The notes: a model not told the origin generated them from the sequence alone. A stretch of 64,000 nt of DNA from Chromobacterium haemolyticum (GCF_002081825.1 NZ_MUKU01000003.1:62001-126000), one strand, 5' to 3'. Positions 26,656-33,636 are shown, counted from the stretch's first letter. Made by a program: numbers and translations.

Positions 26656-26710
26656 CCGCACTCTTCTCCCTTAATTTGCGTGGTCCATTGCTTGCGATAG
26701 CAACCGCCTT

Positions 26711-26853
26711 AGAACCTGTTCACGATCTTGCGAGCTAAGGCGAGACAAGGCGAAAACAGCTGAGAAAGCGGAGTGTACACACGGTACATGAGCATTTCGA
26801 AGGGGTTTTCAACGCCGTATCGCCGACGCGCAGCAAATCGTAAACAGGTTCTT
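26711..26853. repeat. MITE-like inverted repeat element, copy C
   Basis: About 143 bp, from agaacctgttcacgatc to cgtaaacaggttct, flanked on both sides by tta, which looks like a 3-bp target duplication. It contains the same internal gagtgtacacacggtacatg quasi-palindrome as the other copies. It sits between two unrelated genes. The flanking stretch to 27004 has no recognised gene; short frames crossing the element are chance. Confidence 0.88.
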
Positions 26854-27004
26854 AAGGAGGAACGAATCAGGATAGAGCCATGGAATGCCGTCAAGTTCCG
26901 CCGCGCGCGCCCCATGCGGACAGACGACATGCTGTAGGCATGGACAGCGACGGCCATCGCGCCCAAAATGCCGCTGATTTATCAACCAACCCTTGCCCAG
27001 CGCC

Positions 27005-28114
27005 ATGCACCAAGCCGAATCCTTAGCCCTGCTGCGCCGCATTGATCTGCGCGTGCGTCAACAATTGGCGCCGCAGGCGGCCGCCATCGACCAAGAAGCG
27101 CTCTACCCCCAAGCCATGCTGCGCGGCCTGGGCGAGGACGGCGCCTACGCCGCCCTGCTGCCCGCCGAGCAAGGCGGCAGCGGCCTGGGCTTGGCCACAC
27201 AGATGGCCGCTATCGCCGAAGTGGGCGCGGTATGCGGCAGCACCGCCTTCCTTGCCTGGTGCCAAAGCGCCTGCGTTTACTTGCTGCGCCATGCCGCGCC
27301 GCAGGCGGAGTTGAGCGCAGAGAGGGCCGATCTGGCCGCCGGCCGCCGCCTGGGCGGCCCCGGCCTGTCCAACGCCATCAAACACCTGGCTGGCCTGGAA
27401 GCTATGCGCTTGCGCGCCGAACTCTGCCCGCAGGGTTATCGAATCAGCGGCGAACTGCCGTGGGTGTCCAACCTAGGCGCCGGCCACCTGTTCGCCGCGG
27501 CGGCGGCCAGCGCCGACGGCGGCAAACTGGTTTTCCTCGCGGACTGCGATGCCCCGGGAGTACAGCTGAACGCCGGCCCGCCCATCGCCGGCATGAGCGG
27601 CACCCGCACCTTGTGCGTGAAACTGGATCAGGTATTGCTTCCTTCGGAGCGCGTGCTGGTGGAACCGGCGGCCTTCGTCGGCTTCATCCGACGCGTGCGC
27701 CCCGGCTTTGTACTGGCGCAGGCGGCGGTTGGTCTGGGTATCGTGCAGGGTTGTCTGGACGACATCCAGGCCGCCAACCGACGCGACGGCGAACAAAACC
27801 GCTGGCTGGAGCATTCTTATGATGAGTTGGCGGCGGAACTGGCCGCGCTGTGGCGCGAGGCCAAAACGCTGGCGCCATTGGCTGAGGCAGGCCAGGCCGC
27901 GCCGACGCGCGTGTTGCGGCTGCGCGCCGAGGTCAGCGAACTGTGCCTGCGCGCGGCGATGTCGGCCCAACTGCACGCCGGCGCCGCCGGCTATTTGCTG
28001 TCGAGCCCGGCGCAACGCCGGCTGCGCGAGGCCAGCTTCATCGCCATCGTGACGCCGACGCTGAAACAGCTGCGACGCGAAATCGATCTCGCGGAACAGG
28101 CGCAGCCGGCCTAG
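27005..28114 (+). CDS. Acyl-CoA dehydrogenase-like flavoprotein
   Basis: A 369-residue protein with the three-part acyl-CoA dehydrogenase layout: a helical N-terminal domain (GEDGAYAALLPAEQGGSGLGLATQMAAIAEVGAVCGSTAF), a beta domain with FAD-contact style motifs (GYRISGELPWVSNLGAGHLFAAAA, GPPIAGMSGTRTLCVKLDQVLLP) and a C-terminal helical domain (LAQAAVGLGIVQGCLDDIQ). The ATG at 27005 has no clear ribosome site; a TTG four codons upstream is possible. I cannot place the catalytic base with confidence, and the C-terminal domain is diverged, so it may be a monooxygenase/desulfurisation-type relative rather than a beta-oxidation enzyme. It stands alone after repeat copy C. Confidence 0.75.
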   Translation: MHQAESLALLRRIDLRVRQQLAPQAAAIDQEALYPQAMLRGLGEDGAYAALLPAEQGGSGLGLATQMAAIAEVGAVCGSTAFLAWCQSACVYLLRHAAPQAELSAERADLAAGRRLGGPGLSNAIKHLAGLEAMRLRAELCPQGYRISGELPWVSNLGAGHLFAAAAASADGGKLVFLADCDAPGVQLNAGPPIAGMSGTRTLCVKLDQVLLPSERVLVEPAAFVGFIRRVRPGFVLAQAAVGLGIVQGCLDDIQAANRRDGEQNRWLEHSYDELAAELAALWREAKTLAPLAEAGQAAPTRVLRLRAEVSELCLRAAMSAQLHAGAAGYLLSSPAQRRLREASFIAIVTPTLKQLRREIDLAEQAQPA

Positions 28115-28181
28115 ACGTCGTTCAAAACCCGCCCCGCCTCGCGATGCGCAACGCAGGATCAAGAATTTGCCGGTGGGCCTT

Positions 28182-28332
28182 AGAACGTGTTTACGATCTC
28201 GCGAGCTAAGCCGTAGCGGTTGAATAAGCGGAATGTACGAGGGCGCACGAGCATTCCGGATGCCGGCGCTCGCCGTGCCACGTCTCACGAAGCGCAGCAG
28301 ACTTTGAACGGATTCCTTTGAACGGATGCTTA
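28182..28332. repeat. MITE-like inverted repeat element, copy D (degenerate)
   Basis: Begins ttagaacgtgtttacgatctcgcgagctaag like copy B, then shows a small internal deletion and several substitutions (aagcggaatgtacgagggcg), keeps the cacgtctcacgaagcgcagcag block and ends with two imperfect gaacggat repeats followed by tta. That final tta is the stop codon of the small gene on the minus strand. Confidence 0.75.
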
Positions 28333-28524
28333 GTGGCGTAGATAGGCGAACAACCCCACCAGCGCGATACAGGCGATCAATGCCGCATGCAGCAAGACTT
28401 CCTCCTGTCGGGCGCTGAGCCGCCATTTGATATGGCGTTTGCCCGCCGGGGGCAGATTGGGCGAAAAATGCTGATAAAACGCGCTGGGACTTCGATCTAC
28501 GGAGTCTGGATGGCCGCTTTTCAT
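28330..28524 (-). CDS. Small membrane protein of unknown function
   Basis: 64 residues: a polar, basic N-terminal half (SPSAFYQHFSPNLPPAGKRHIKWRL) and one C-terminal transmembrane helix (LLHAALIACIALVGLFAYL) ending in RH, a tail-anchored layout. The stop codon is the flanking tta of repeat copy D. No strong ribosome site precedes the ATG. I do not recognise the family. Coding status is moderate, supported by the clean hydrophobic helix and by its isolation from other genes. Confidence 0.45.
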   Translation of the reverse strand: MKSGHPDSVDRSPSAFYQHFSPNLPPAGKRHIKWRLSARQEEVLLHAALIACIALVGLFAYLRH

Positions 28525-28655
28525 GAGAAATAACTCTGAAGTTGTCGGGTGTAAGCAATTTTACACCCGCCACTCTATGCTTTTTACATTTTTTTCACAA
28601 GTTCGGCTTGCCAGCCGGCGGCCCGGCGTTTTATTCGCGGCCGGGCTGACTCAGG

Positions 28656-29696
28656 TCAAACCCCAACACCGCCCGCCTGGAAGCCTATCAGCACATTCAC
28701 CGCGTTGACGCCAATGTCGTCCACCATATAGCCCCCTTCCATCACAAACAACGTTGGCAGGCCCAGTTTGGCGATGCGCGCCCCCAAGCGCAGGAAGTCC
28801 TCGCTTTCCAGGCGGAACTGGCTGATCGGATCATCCTTGAAGGTGTCCACGCCCAGCGACACTACCAGCGCGTCCGGCGCATAGGCAGCTATCTGACCGC
28901 AAGCATGGTCCAAGGCCTCGCCATACGCCGGCCAGCCGGTGCCGTGCGGCAGCGGGTAATTCTGATTGAAGCCCAGGCCGGCGCCGGCGCCGGTTTCGTC
29001 GCGATGGCCGGAAAAATACGGATAGGAATATTTGGGGTCGCCGTGCAGGGACAGGAACATCACGTCGTCGCGCTGGTAGAAAATGCTCTGTCCGCCGTTG
29101 CCGTGATGGTAGTCCACATCCAGCAGCGCCACCTTGCCGGCGCCGCCGTCCAGACAGGACTGCGCGGCGATCGCCGCATTGTTCAGATAGCAATAGCCGC
29201 CCATATACTCGGCCGCCGCGTGGTGGCCGGGCGGCCTGCACAAGGCGAAGGCGCTTCTCTCTCCCGCCAGCAAAGCGTCCATTCCAGTCAAGGCCACGTC
29301 GGCGCTCGCGCGCGCCGCCTTCCAGGACCCCGCGGTGATCGCCACCCCGGCGTCCATCGCGTAAAAACCCAATTTGCCGTCGATAAACTCCGGTTCGATA
29401 TCGCCGCGCAAATCGCGCACCGGCCAAATCAACGGCAACGCGTCATGGCTGCGCCCGATCGCCGTCCACTCATCCCAGGCCCGCTCCAAAAAACGAACAT
29501 AGCGCGGGCTGTGAACCCGGGCGTAGCGAACGCTGTCGTATTCGCCCGGCGCGGCCACCGGGCCCAAGCCCGTCGCCCTCACGCGCGCCAAGATGGTGTC
29601 CGCCCGCCCCGGCTGCTCAAAACAAGGCATCAACACCCCATCCTTCAACTCGCAACCGTGATGCAGATGATGCGCGTCGCTGTAAATCGTCAGCAT
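28656..29696 (-). CDS. Histone deacetylase-superfamily enzyme, acetylpolyamine-amidohydrolase-like
   Basis: A 346-residue class II HDAC-like zinc hydrolase. The start at 29696 has a full AGGAGG at seven bases. Catalytic signatures are present: CRPPGHHAAAEYMGGYCYLNNAAIAAQ (tandem His and the Tyr/Asn loop), LLDVDYHHGNGGQSIFY (zinc-binding Asp and His) and VVSLGVDTFKDDP (second zinc Asp). Sequence style and length match acetylpolyamine amidohydrolases (AphA type), which deacetylate acetylputrescine, acetylcadaverine and similar compounds. It is divergent from an Lrp/AsnC regulator, a likely controller. The exact substrate is inferred. Confidence 0.87.
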   Translation of the reverse strand: MLTIYSDAHHLHHGCELKDGVLMPCFEQPGRADTILARVRATGLGPVAAPGEYDSVRYARVHSPRYVRFLERAWDEWTAIGRSHDALPLIWPVRDLRGDIEPEFIDGKLGFYAMDAGVAITAGSWKAARASADVALTGMDALLAGERSAFALCRPPGHHAAAEYMGGYCYLNNAAIAAQSCLDGGAGKVALLDVDYHHGNGGQSIFYQRDDVMFLSLHGDPKYSYPYFSGHRDETGAGAGLGFNQNYPLPHGTGWPAYGEALDHACGQIAAYAPDALVVSLGVDTFKDDPISQFRLESEDFLRLGARIAKLGLPTLFVMEGGYMVDDIGVNAVNVLIGFQAGGVGV

Positions 29697-29835
29697 CGTC
29701 AACCCTCCTTGTTTGCTTTTCGATTAAATAAGGAAAGCCCCAGTATGCGCCGCGGCCGCTGGAATAGTTTTGCTTTTACCCCGTCTTGGGCGCTAATCTA
29801 GAGCAAGAAATCAATGATATTGGCGATAATTGAGT

Positions 29836-30309
29836 ATGAATAGACTTAAAAATTCACTAGATGAAACGGATCTAACCCTTCTAAGGCTATTGCAACAGGA
29901 TGGCGCCATGTCCAATCCCAAGCTGGCCGAACGGCTATCCCTCAGCGTCACTCCATGCTGGCGTCGGTTGAAGCGACTGGAGGAAGCCGGCTACATCAAG
30001 GACTACCAGGCCAATCTGGACCGCCGCAAACTGGGCTACGACGTGCTGGCCTTCGTCCGACTCAGCTTCGGAGAACACGCTGATGACGCCCCCAACCGCT
30101 TTGAAGATCAGATGCGAGAACGCCCGGAAGTGCTGTCCTGCCACAAAATCACCGGCGACGCCGACTACCTGCTGCAAGTCGTCGCGCCCAATCTGGACGC
30201 GTACAGCGACTTCATCGAAACCGTTTTGCGCCGCACGCCGGGCCTGCACTCCATCCATTCCAGCCTGGCGCTGCGCGAAGTCAAGGCCGGCAGCCGGCTC
30301 CCCATCTAA
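29836..30309 (+). CDS. Lrp/AsnC-family transcriptional regulator
   Basis: A 157-residue Lrp-type regulator: N-terminal winged helix (LDETDLTLLRLLQQDGAMSNPKLAERLSLSVTPCWRRLKRLEEAGYIKDYQANLDRRKLG) and C-terminal RAM/ligand domain (VLSCHKITGDADYLLQVVAPNLDAYSDFI). The ATG at 29836 is preferred over a TTG at 29830. It is divergent from the acetylpolyamine-amidohydrolase-like gene over a 139-bp spacer and is probably a local regulator responding to an amino acid or amine. The 264 bases after it contain no recognised gene. Confidence 0.92.
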   Translation: MNRLKNSLDETDLTLLRLLQQDGAMSNPKLAERLSLSVTPCWRRLKRLEEAGYIKDYQANLDRRKLGYDVLAFVRLSFGEHADDAPNRFEDQMRERPEVLSCHKITGDADYLLQVVAPNLDAYSDFIETVLRRTPGLHSIHSSLALREVKAGSRLPI

Positions 30310-30573
30310 ACGGAAACATTCACCGGGTTCGTCGAGCGACGAAAGGCTGCGGCTGACAGCCAATGCCAAGCCTTGCGTTGGAACACGGTCAATCAACAGG
30401 CGGGGCAATATCCTCGCCTTGACCAACAGCACTCGACCATGGCCGGGTAATCGGGCATTTTTACGCCTGTCCACTCAAGCCTGCTTGTTTGACAGCTCCC
30501 GTTTTCCGAGGCATCCCAAGTCAAACACTCACCACCCCCTATTCAGCGCTCGAACACAAGGGAGAACCCGCCC

Positions 30574-31248
30574 ATGATTACCGTCCACCACTTGAACAAC
30601 TCCCGCTCGCAACGTGTGCTCTGGCTGCTGGAGGAGTTGAATCTTCACTACCGAATTCAACACTACCAGCGCGATCCGCACACCCTGCTTGCTCCGCCGG
30701 AACTCAAGGCGCTACATCCGCTGGGCAAGTCGCCGGTGATCAGCGACGGCGAACTGACCTTGGCCGAGTCCGGCGCCATCGTCGAATACCTGGTGGACAC
30801 TTACGGCTCCGGCCGGCTCAAACCCGCCTCAGCCGCGCCGGAACACAGCGATTACCTGTTTTGGCTGCACCACGCCGAAGGCTCGCTGATGCCGCCGCTG
30901 GTGATGAGCCTGGTGTTCTCGCGCTTGGACCTGCCACCGGTGCCCTGGCTGCTGCGGCCGCTGGCGCGCAAACTGGCCGCCGGCGTCCGCCGCGCCTATC
31001 TGCAGCCTCAGTTGGATGCGCTGTTGAATCACGCCGACCGCAGCCTGGCACGCAGCGGCTGGTTTGCCGGCCCCGTCTTCAGCGCCGCCGACATCCAGAT
31101 GAGTTTTCCGCTGGAGGCGGCCCGCGCACGCGGCTTCCTGACCCAAGAGCATCCGAATGTGCTGGACTTCCTTCAACGCATCCACGCGCGCCCGGCTTAT
31201 CGAGCCGCGCTGGAAAAAGGCGGGCCTTACGCTTACGGCGCCGATTAA
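30574..31248 (+). CDS. Glutathione S-transferase
   Basis: A 224-residue cytosolic glutathione transferase with AAGGGAG upstream. The N-terminal thioredoxin-like domain carries NNSRSQRVLWLLEELNLHY and the glutathione-binding stretch LGKSPVISDGELTLAESGAIVEYLVDTYG (ES pair). The C-terminal helical domain has the N-capping style motif WFAGPVFSAADIQMSFPLEAA. The most likely role is conjugation or reduction of an electrophile with glutathione; no substrate can be assigned. It is followed by an intrinsic terminator and appears monocistronic. Confidence 0.92.
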   Translation: MITVHHLNNSRSQRVLWLLEELNLHYRIQHYQRDPHTLLAPPELKALHPLGKSPVISDGELTLAESGAIVEYLVDTYGSGRLKPASAAPEHSDYLFWLHHAEGSLMPPLVMSLVFSRLDLPPVPWLLRPLARKLAAGVRRAYLQPQLDALLNHADRSLARSGWFAGPVFSAADIQMSFPLEAARARGFLTQEHPNVLDFLQRIHARPAYRAALEKGGPYAYGAD

Positions 31249-31298
31249 AGGCGTGATATTAATTAACCAATCAAAGCCGGAGAATATCTCCAACATGG

Positions 31299-31333
31299 GC
31301 CGCCTTGCTTAAGGCAATGCGGCTCTTCTTTTC
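31299..31333 (+). terminator. Intrinsic terminator of the GST gene
   Basis: The stem gccgc-c-ttgc / gcaa-t-gcggc encloses a ttaag loop and is followed by tcttctttt, giving a U-rich tail. It separates the GST gene from the mgtA-operon promoter. Confidence 0.8.
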
Positions 31334-31404
31334 ATCCCCCTCCATGCTCACGGCTTATTTAGTGTTGCGGCGCACACAAAAATGTAAAAAAGTCTGATTA
31401 AGGA

Positions 31405-31433
31405 TTGCCTATCCTCTCAAAGCCCCCTATACT
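31405..31433 (+). promoter_or_regulatory. Sigma70-type promoter of the leader-peptide/mgtA array
   Basis: A TTGCCT -35 (31405-31410) and a TATACT -10 (31428-31433) are separated by exactly 17 bases. Transcription would start near 31440, 25 nt before the first leader ORF and about 340 nt before the first small protein gene. No clear PhoP-type direct repeat was recognised upstream. Confidence 0.65.
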
Positions 31434-31464
31434 CCGGGCATCTCAAATACTGCAAAGGTTCATC

Positions 31465-31521
31465 GTGGACAACGACGGAAGTAGTCGATCTTGTATCGCA
31501 ACGCCGTCTTGCAGGATTTAG
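31465..31521 (+). CDS. Candidate leader peptide 1 (18 residues, GTG start)
   Basis: GTG with AAAGG six bases upstream opens the peptide MDNDGSSRSCIATPSCRI. It starts 25 nt after the predicted transcription start, and its last codons form one arm of a hairpin (31509-31550), the geometry of a translation-coupled attenuator. The acidic beginning and the RSC motif echo leader peptide 3 (EPRSC). Its proline content is low, so it is the weakest of the four leader candidates. Confidence 0.45.
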   Translation: MDNDGSSRSCIATPSCRI

Positions 31522-31550
31522 CAGAACCTTTTCTCTGCCACATCCTGCAA
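31509..31550 (+). promoter_or_regulatory. Hairpin overlapping the end of leader peptide 1
   Basis: ttgcaggat (31509-31517) pairs perfectly with atcctgcaa (31542-31550), with an inner stem gcaga/tctgc. The 5' arm lies inside leader ORF 1, so a ribosome on that ORF would open the hairpin. The remaining 230 bases to the next start codon hold no other convincing ORF. Confidence 0.6.
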
Positions 31551-31779
31551 TGACAGGGTGTGGTGTCTAAAAATTCGGCAACAACGCACATCAGCGGCGC
31601 GCCCATAGCGCAGTCCAGTGCGAGCCGGAGCCCAGGCCAAACGGCCGCCCATTTCAGACATCCCCAGATTCGCGCCGCGCGGGCGATTTACCGCCTGATT
31701 GCGCACGGATTCCCTTTGACGGCGTTTGCCTTCGGATCTTCGTCGCGTCCTCCTTGCATCGCCAACGGGAGGAATCATC

Positions 31780-32151
31780 ATGCGCTTGATCACCAAACTG
31801 GCAGCCTTGCTGCGCCCAGGCAAAACCACCGCCCCGGCCGCCGTTTACCAGTTGAATATTTTTTGCGTCCATGCGGACCTGACCATGCTGCGCGTGCAAG
31901 CAGCCAAACAGCTGCACGCCCGCGGCCTGGAAGTGGAACGCATTGCCCTGACCGCCGGCGATAACGACCTGGCCTGTTTGAGCGTGCTGTTCGCCTGCCC
32001 CGACGTGGCCAGCCGTTGCCTGAACCAGCTTGCCGCGCATTTTTGCCAGCTGCCGCAGGTAAACCGAGTTCACTGGGCGCGCCATGCACAGCGCCCGCGC
32101 GTGCCCAATCGCGCCTTTTTGCTGGCCCAACGAGCCCACTTGGCGCACTAA
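31780..32151 (+). CDS. Small MgtC-C-terminal-domain-like (ACT-like) protein 1 of 3
   Basis: 123 residues starting at an ATG with a strong GGGAGGA seven bases upstream. After a basic N-terminus (MRLITKLAALLRPGK) comes an ~80-residue ferredoxin/ACT-like domain: VYQLNIFCVHADLTMLRVQAAKQLHARGL ... LSVLFACPDVASRCLNQLAAHFCQLPQVNRVHWAR. The start (YQLxIxC) and the end ([HR]xCxxPxVxxVxW) resemble the cytoplasmic C-terminal domain of MgtC; the MgtC membrane domain is absent. Two similar proteins follow, then mgtA. A modulatory role in magnesium transport is inferred from the domain and position. Cytoplasmic; no catalytic residues recognised. Confidence 0.75.
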   Translation: MRLITKLAALLRPGKTTAPAAVYQLNIFCVHADLTMLRVQAAKQLHARGLEVERIALTAGDNDLACLSVLFACPDVASRCLNQLAAHFCQLPQVNRVHWARHAQRPRVPNRAFLLAQRAHLAH

Positions 32152-32230
32152 GCAACCCTAATTATTTCCGTGCGCGGACAAATCCGCGCATCCTTGAAAC
32201 GCAAACGCTGCCAGCCAGCAGGAGGTTCTG

Positions 32231-32284
32231 ATGTTGATTGAAGACCCTGAACCGCGACCGCGCCGGCCTTTGGTGTATTGCTGA
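32231..32284 (+). CDS. MgtL-like leader peptide 2 (17 residues)
   Basis: The ATG has a perfect GGAGG five bases upstream and encodes MLIEDPEPRPRRPLVYC. Enterobacterial MgtL is also 17 residues, with an acidic/proline start followed by Pro-Arg-Arg; such stretches destabilise ribosomes at low Mg2+ and switch mgtA expression on. The same EDPEPRPRRP layout here, in an operon ending in mgtA, makes a sensory leader ORF very likely. A hairpin (32301-32347) follows the stop codon. Confidence 0.75.
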   Translation: MLIEDPEPRPRRPLVYC

Positions 32285-32300
32285 TCTGAGCCTCTCCCTT

Positions 32301-32347
32301 ATTGCGACAGCGGGACCGGCCAATTAGCCGCCGCCGACCATCGCAAT
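32301..32347 (+). promoter_or_regulatory. Hairpin after leader peptide 2
   Basis: attgcga (32301-32307) pairs with tcgcaat (32341-32347), enclosing a GC-rich segment, 17 nt after the leader stop codon. It could be one of two alternative structures governed by translation of the leader. A possible internal promoter, TTGAAT (32354) and TATAAA (32379) with 19-bp spacing, follows it. Confidence 0.4.
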
Positions 32348-32413
32348 CGACCATTGAATATATTTTCATTTCTGCGTCTATAAAACACAGAAAGGGAATA
32401 ATGCTGTCTGTCG

Positions 32414-32432
32414 CATTTTCAAAATGAAAATG
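32414..32432 (+). promoter_or_regulatory. Small hairpin abutting the ribosome site of ACT-like gene 2
   Basis: cattttc-aaaat-gaaaatg is a perfect 7-bp hairpin ending one base before the GGGAG ribosome site of the gene at 32445. It may limit ribosome access or protect the RNA from decay. Confidence 0.5.
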
Positions 32433-32444
32433 AGGGAGTGAAAT

Positions 32445-32810
32445 ATGCGCCACAATAAACTGGCTTGGTTATTTAATTATCTCGCGCGCACCCCAAGCAA
32501 ACGCCAAGACGAAACTAGCTGCCATTTGAATGTGACTTGCGACATCCCGGTGATTACCGCGCTGCGCAAGCAATTATTCTGGGAAATGCACACCCTGGGC
32601 CTGGCGGCGACCCACGTCACCATTACGCCCGCCTCCGCCGCAGGCCAAGCCTGCCTGAGCGTACGGCTGGATTGCCCGGTGGCCCTGCGCCGCGCCTTCA
32701 ACGAAATGGCCTTGCGCCTGAGCAAAATGCCGGAAATCCATCGCGTGCGCTGGGGCCGCCGCAAGCCGGAGACGCGGGCGACGCCCCGTCGCTGGGCGGC
32801 CAGCGCCTGA
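32445..32810 (+). CDS. Small MgtC-C-terminal-domain-like (ACT-like) protein 2 of 3
   Basis: 121 residues; GGGAG lies seven bases before the ATG. The core CHLNVTCDIPVITALRKQLFWEMHTLGL ... ACLSVRLDCPVALRRAFNEMALRLSKMPEIHRVRWGRR aligns along its length with the proteins encoded at 31780 and 33067: the LxVxC first strand, the central helix with conserved Arg, and the last [LH]xxxPxxxRVxW strand. Ends with a basic tail (RRKPETRATPRRWAASA). Like its neighbours it resembles the soluble end of MgtC without the membrane part. It lies between leader ORFs 2 and 3. Function unknown; a link to magnesium homeostasis is inferred. Confidence 0.75.
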   Translation: MRHNKLAWLFNYLARTPSKRQDETSCHLNVTCDIPVITALRKQLFWEMHTLGLAATHVTITPASAAGQACLSVRLDCPVALRRAFNEMALRLSKMPEIHRVRWGRRKPETRATPRRWAASA

Positions 32811-32876
32811 ACATTCGATCAATGCCCGCCGCGCTGTTGCGCGCCGTTCAACCCTCTTCGCCAAGAAAGGCCAGCC

Positions 32877-32933
32877 ATGTCTGAAGAACCGGAACCCCGA
32901 TCTTGCAGACCCGAGGCCGCCCGCACCGCCTGA
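32877..32933 (+). CDS. MgtL-like leader peptide 3 (18 residues)
   Basis: The ATG, with AAAGG seven bases upstream, encodes MSEEPEPRSCRPEAARTA. The EEPEP opening is the acidic/proline type of sequence that weakens elongating ribosomes when Mg2+ is low. The stop codon is followed after 12 bases by a strong 11-bp hairpin (32946-32983). It sits between ACT-like genes 2 and 3, in the same relative position as leader 2. Confidence 0.68.
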   Translation: MSEEPEPRSCRPEAARTA

Positions 32934-32945
32934 TCTCCCCCGCCT

Positions 32946-32983
32946 GACGGCGGCGAGATAGGCTCGCGCGCCTCGCCACCGTC
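32946..32983 (+). promoter_or_regulatory. Strong hairpin after leader peptide 3
   Basis: gacggcggcgag (32946-32957) pairs with ctcgccaccgtc (32972-32983) with one C-A mismatch. A second weaker stem, ccctg/caggg (32992-33019), follows. Together they fill the space between leader 3 and the ribosome site of the next gene. No U-tract follows the first stem, so translational control or Rho access is more likely than intrinsic termination. Confidence 0.55.
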
Positions 32984-33066
32984 AAACACAACCCTGTCAT
33001 TGCATGCCGTAAGGCAGGGACCGGCACGTCTAAACGCGACGGAAGCCGGATCGCAAGGAGATCGCC

Positions 33067-33426
33067 ATGAACGACATCATCCGCCACAACATCCGGCCGC
33101 AGCGTTATCAACTGTCGGTCATCTGCCCCACGCAAGCGGTCAAGGCCGCTCGCCGGGAAATCCGTGCCGCCGCGCAGGGGCACGGACTGAAAGTGTCCAG
33201 CTGGAACGAAACCCTGCTGGTTGGCGAGTGCCAGGCCTCCGGCGCGCCCGCCAACTGGATGCTGGCCACGGAGTTCCGCTCCCGCGGCGACGCCTCCATG
33301 CACTTTCTCGAGGCCATCATGCAAAGGCTCGGCAACCTACCGCTGGCCCGAGTCCGGTTGGACATCTTGCCCGGTCAGGTCCGGCCAGAGTGGTCCGCCG
33401 GGGTCCGCCCGCTGGCTCAACCCTGA
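33067..33426 (+). CDS. Small MgtC-C-terminal-domain-like (ACT-like) protein 3 of 3
   Basis: 119 residues; AAGGAG lies seven bases upstream of the ATG. Core: YQLSVICPTQAVKAARREIRAAAQGHGLKVSSW ... WMLATEFRSRGDASMHFLEAIMQRLGNLPLARVRLDIL. The YQLSVIC first strand and the LEAIMQRLGNLP helix-turn match the C-terminal domain of MgtC most closely of the three. An insertion in the middle (LLVGECQASGAPAN) distinguishes it from copies 1 and 2. A terminator-like hairpin and leader 4 follow, then mgtA. Probably a regulatory partner of the magnesium pump, by inference. Confidence 0.75.
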   Translation: MNDIIRHNIRPQRYQLSVICPTQAVKAARREIRAAAQGHGLKVSSWNETLLVGECQASGAPANWMLATEFRSRGDASMHFLEAIMQRLGNLPLARVRLDILPGQVRPEWSAGVRPLAQP

Positions 33427-33433
33427 TTCATCG

Positions 33434-33475
33434 TCCCGCGCCGGCCTCCGCTCATCCGTGGCGGCGCGGGATTTT
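33434..33475 (+). terminator. Terminator-like hairpin before leader peptide 4
   Basis: tcccgcgcc (33434-33442) pairs perfectly with ggcgcggga (33463-33471) and is followed by tttt. This is a plausible weak intrinsic terminator inside the operon, upstream of leader 4 and mgtA, so it may act as an attenuator that lowers mgtA relative to the upstream genes. Confidence 0.5.
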
Positions 33476-33504
33476 CAAGCTTCCATTTCTCATAAGGAAA
33501 CACC

Positions 33505-33636
33505 ATGACCGACGACAGTTACCCGCGACCGCCCGCCCTGCACACACAGACAACAACGCAGGCGGGCGCCAACCTCGAACCCAGAACACCCGCAACACCC
33601 CCCGTGCTGCGTCCGCCAGATACCCGGCCGGCCTAA
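33505..33636 (+). CDS. Proline-rich leader peptide 4 (43 residues) directly before mgtA
   Basis: The ATG with AAGGAAA six bases upstream opens a 43-residue frame beginning MTDDSYPRPPAL and holding ten prolines, four of them in PP pairs (RPP, TPP, RPP). It ends 47 bases before the mgtA start codon. Long proline-rich ORFs (for example MgtP before mgtC) sense slow proline decoding or low Mg2+ in enterobacteria. The acidic TDD start and RPP motifs fit the other leaders. A functional small protein cannot be excluded. Confidence 0.65.
   Translation: MTDDSYPRPPALHTQTTTQAGANLEPRTPATPPVLRPPDTRPA

Noticed and set aside
26709-27042. Two short minus-strand frames crossing repeat copy C
   Set aside because: They start or run inside the repeat element and show no conserved or hydrophobic pattern; similar frames occur by chance in every copy.
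31550-31570. Six-codon ORF (MTGCGV) in the mgtA-operon leader
   Set aside because: No ribosome site of its own because the hairpin arm occupies that position, and it is too short to distinguish from chance.
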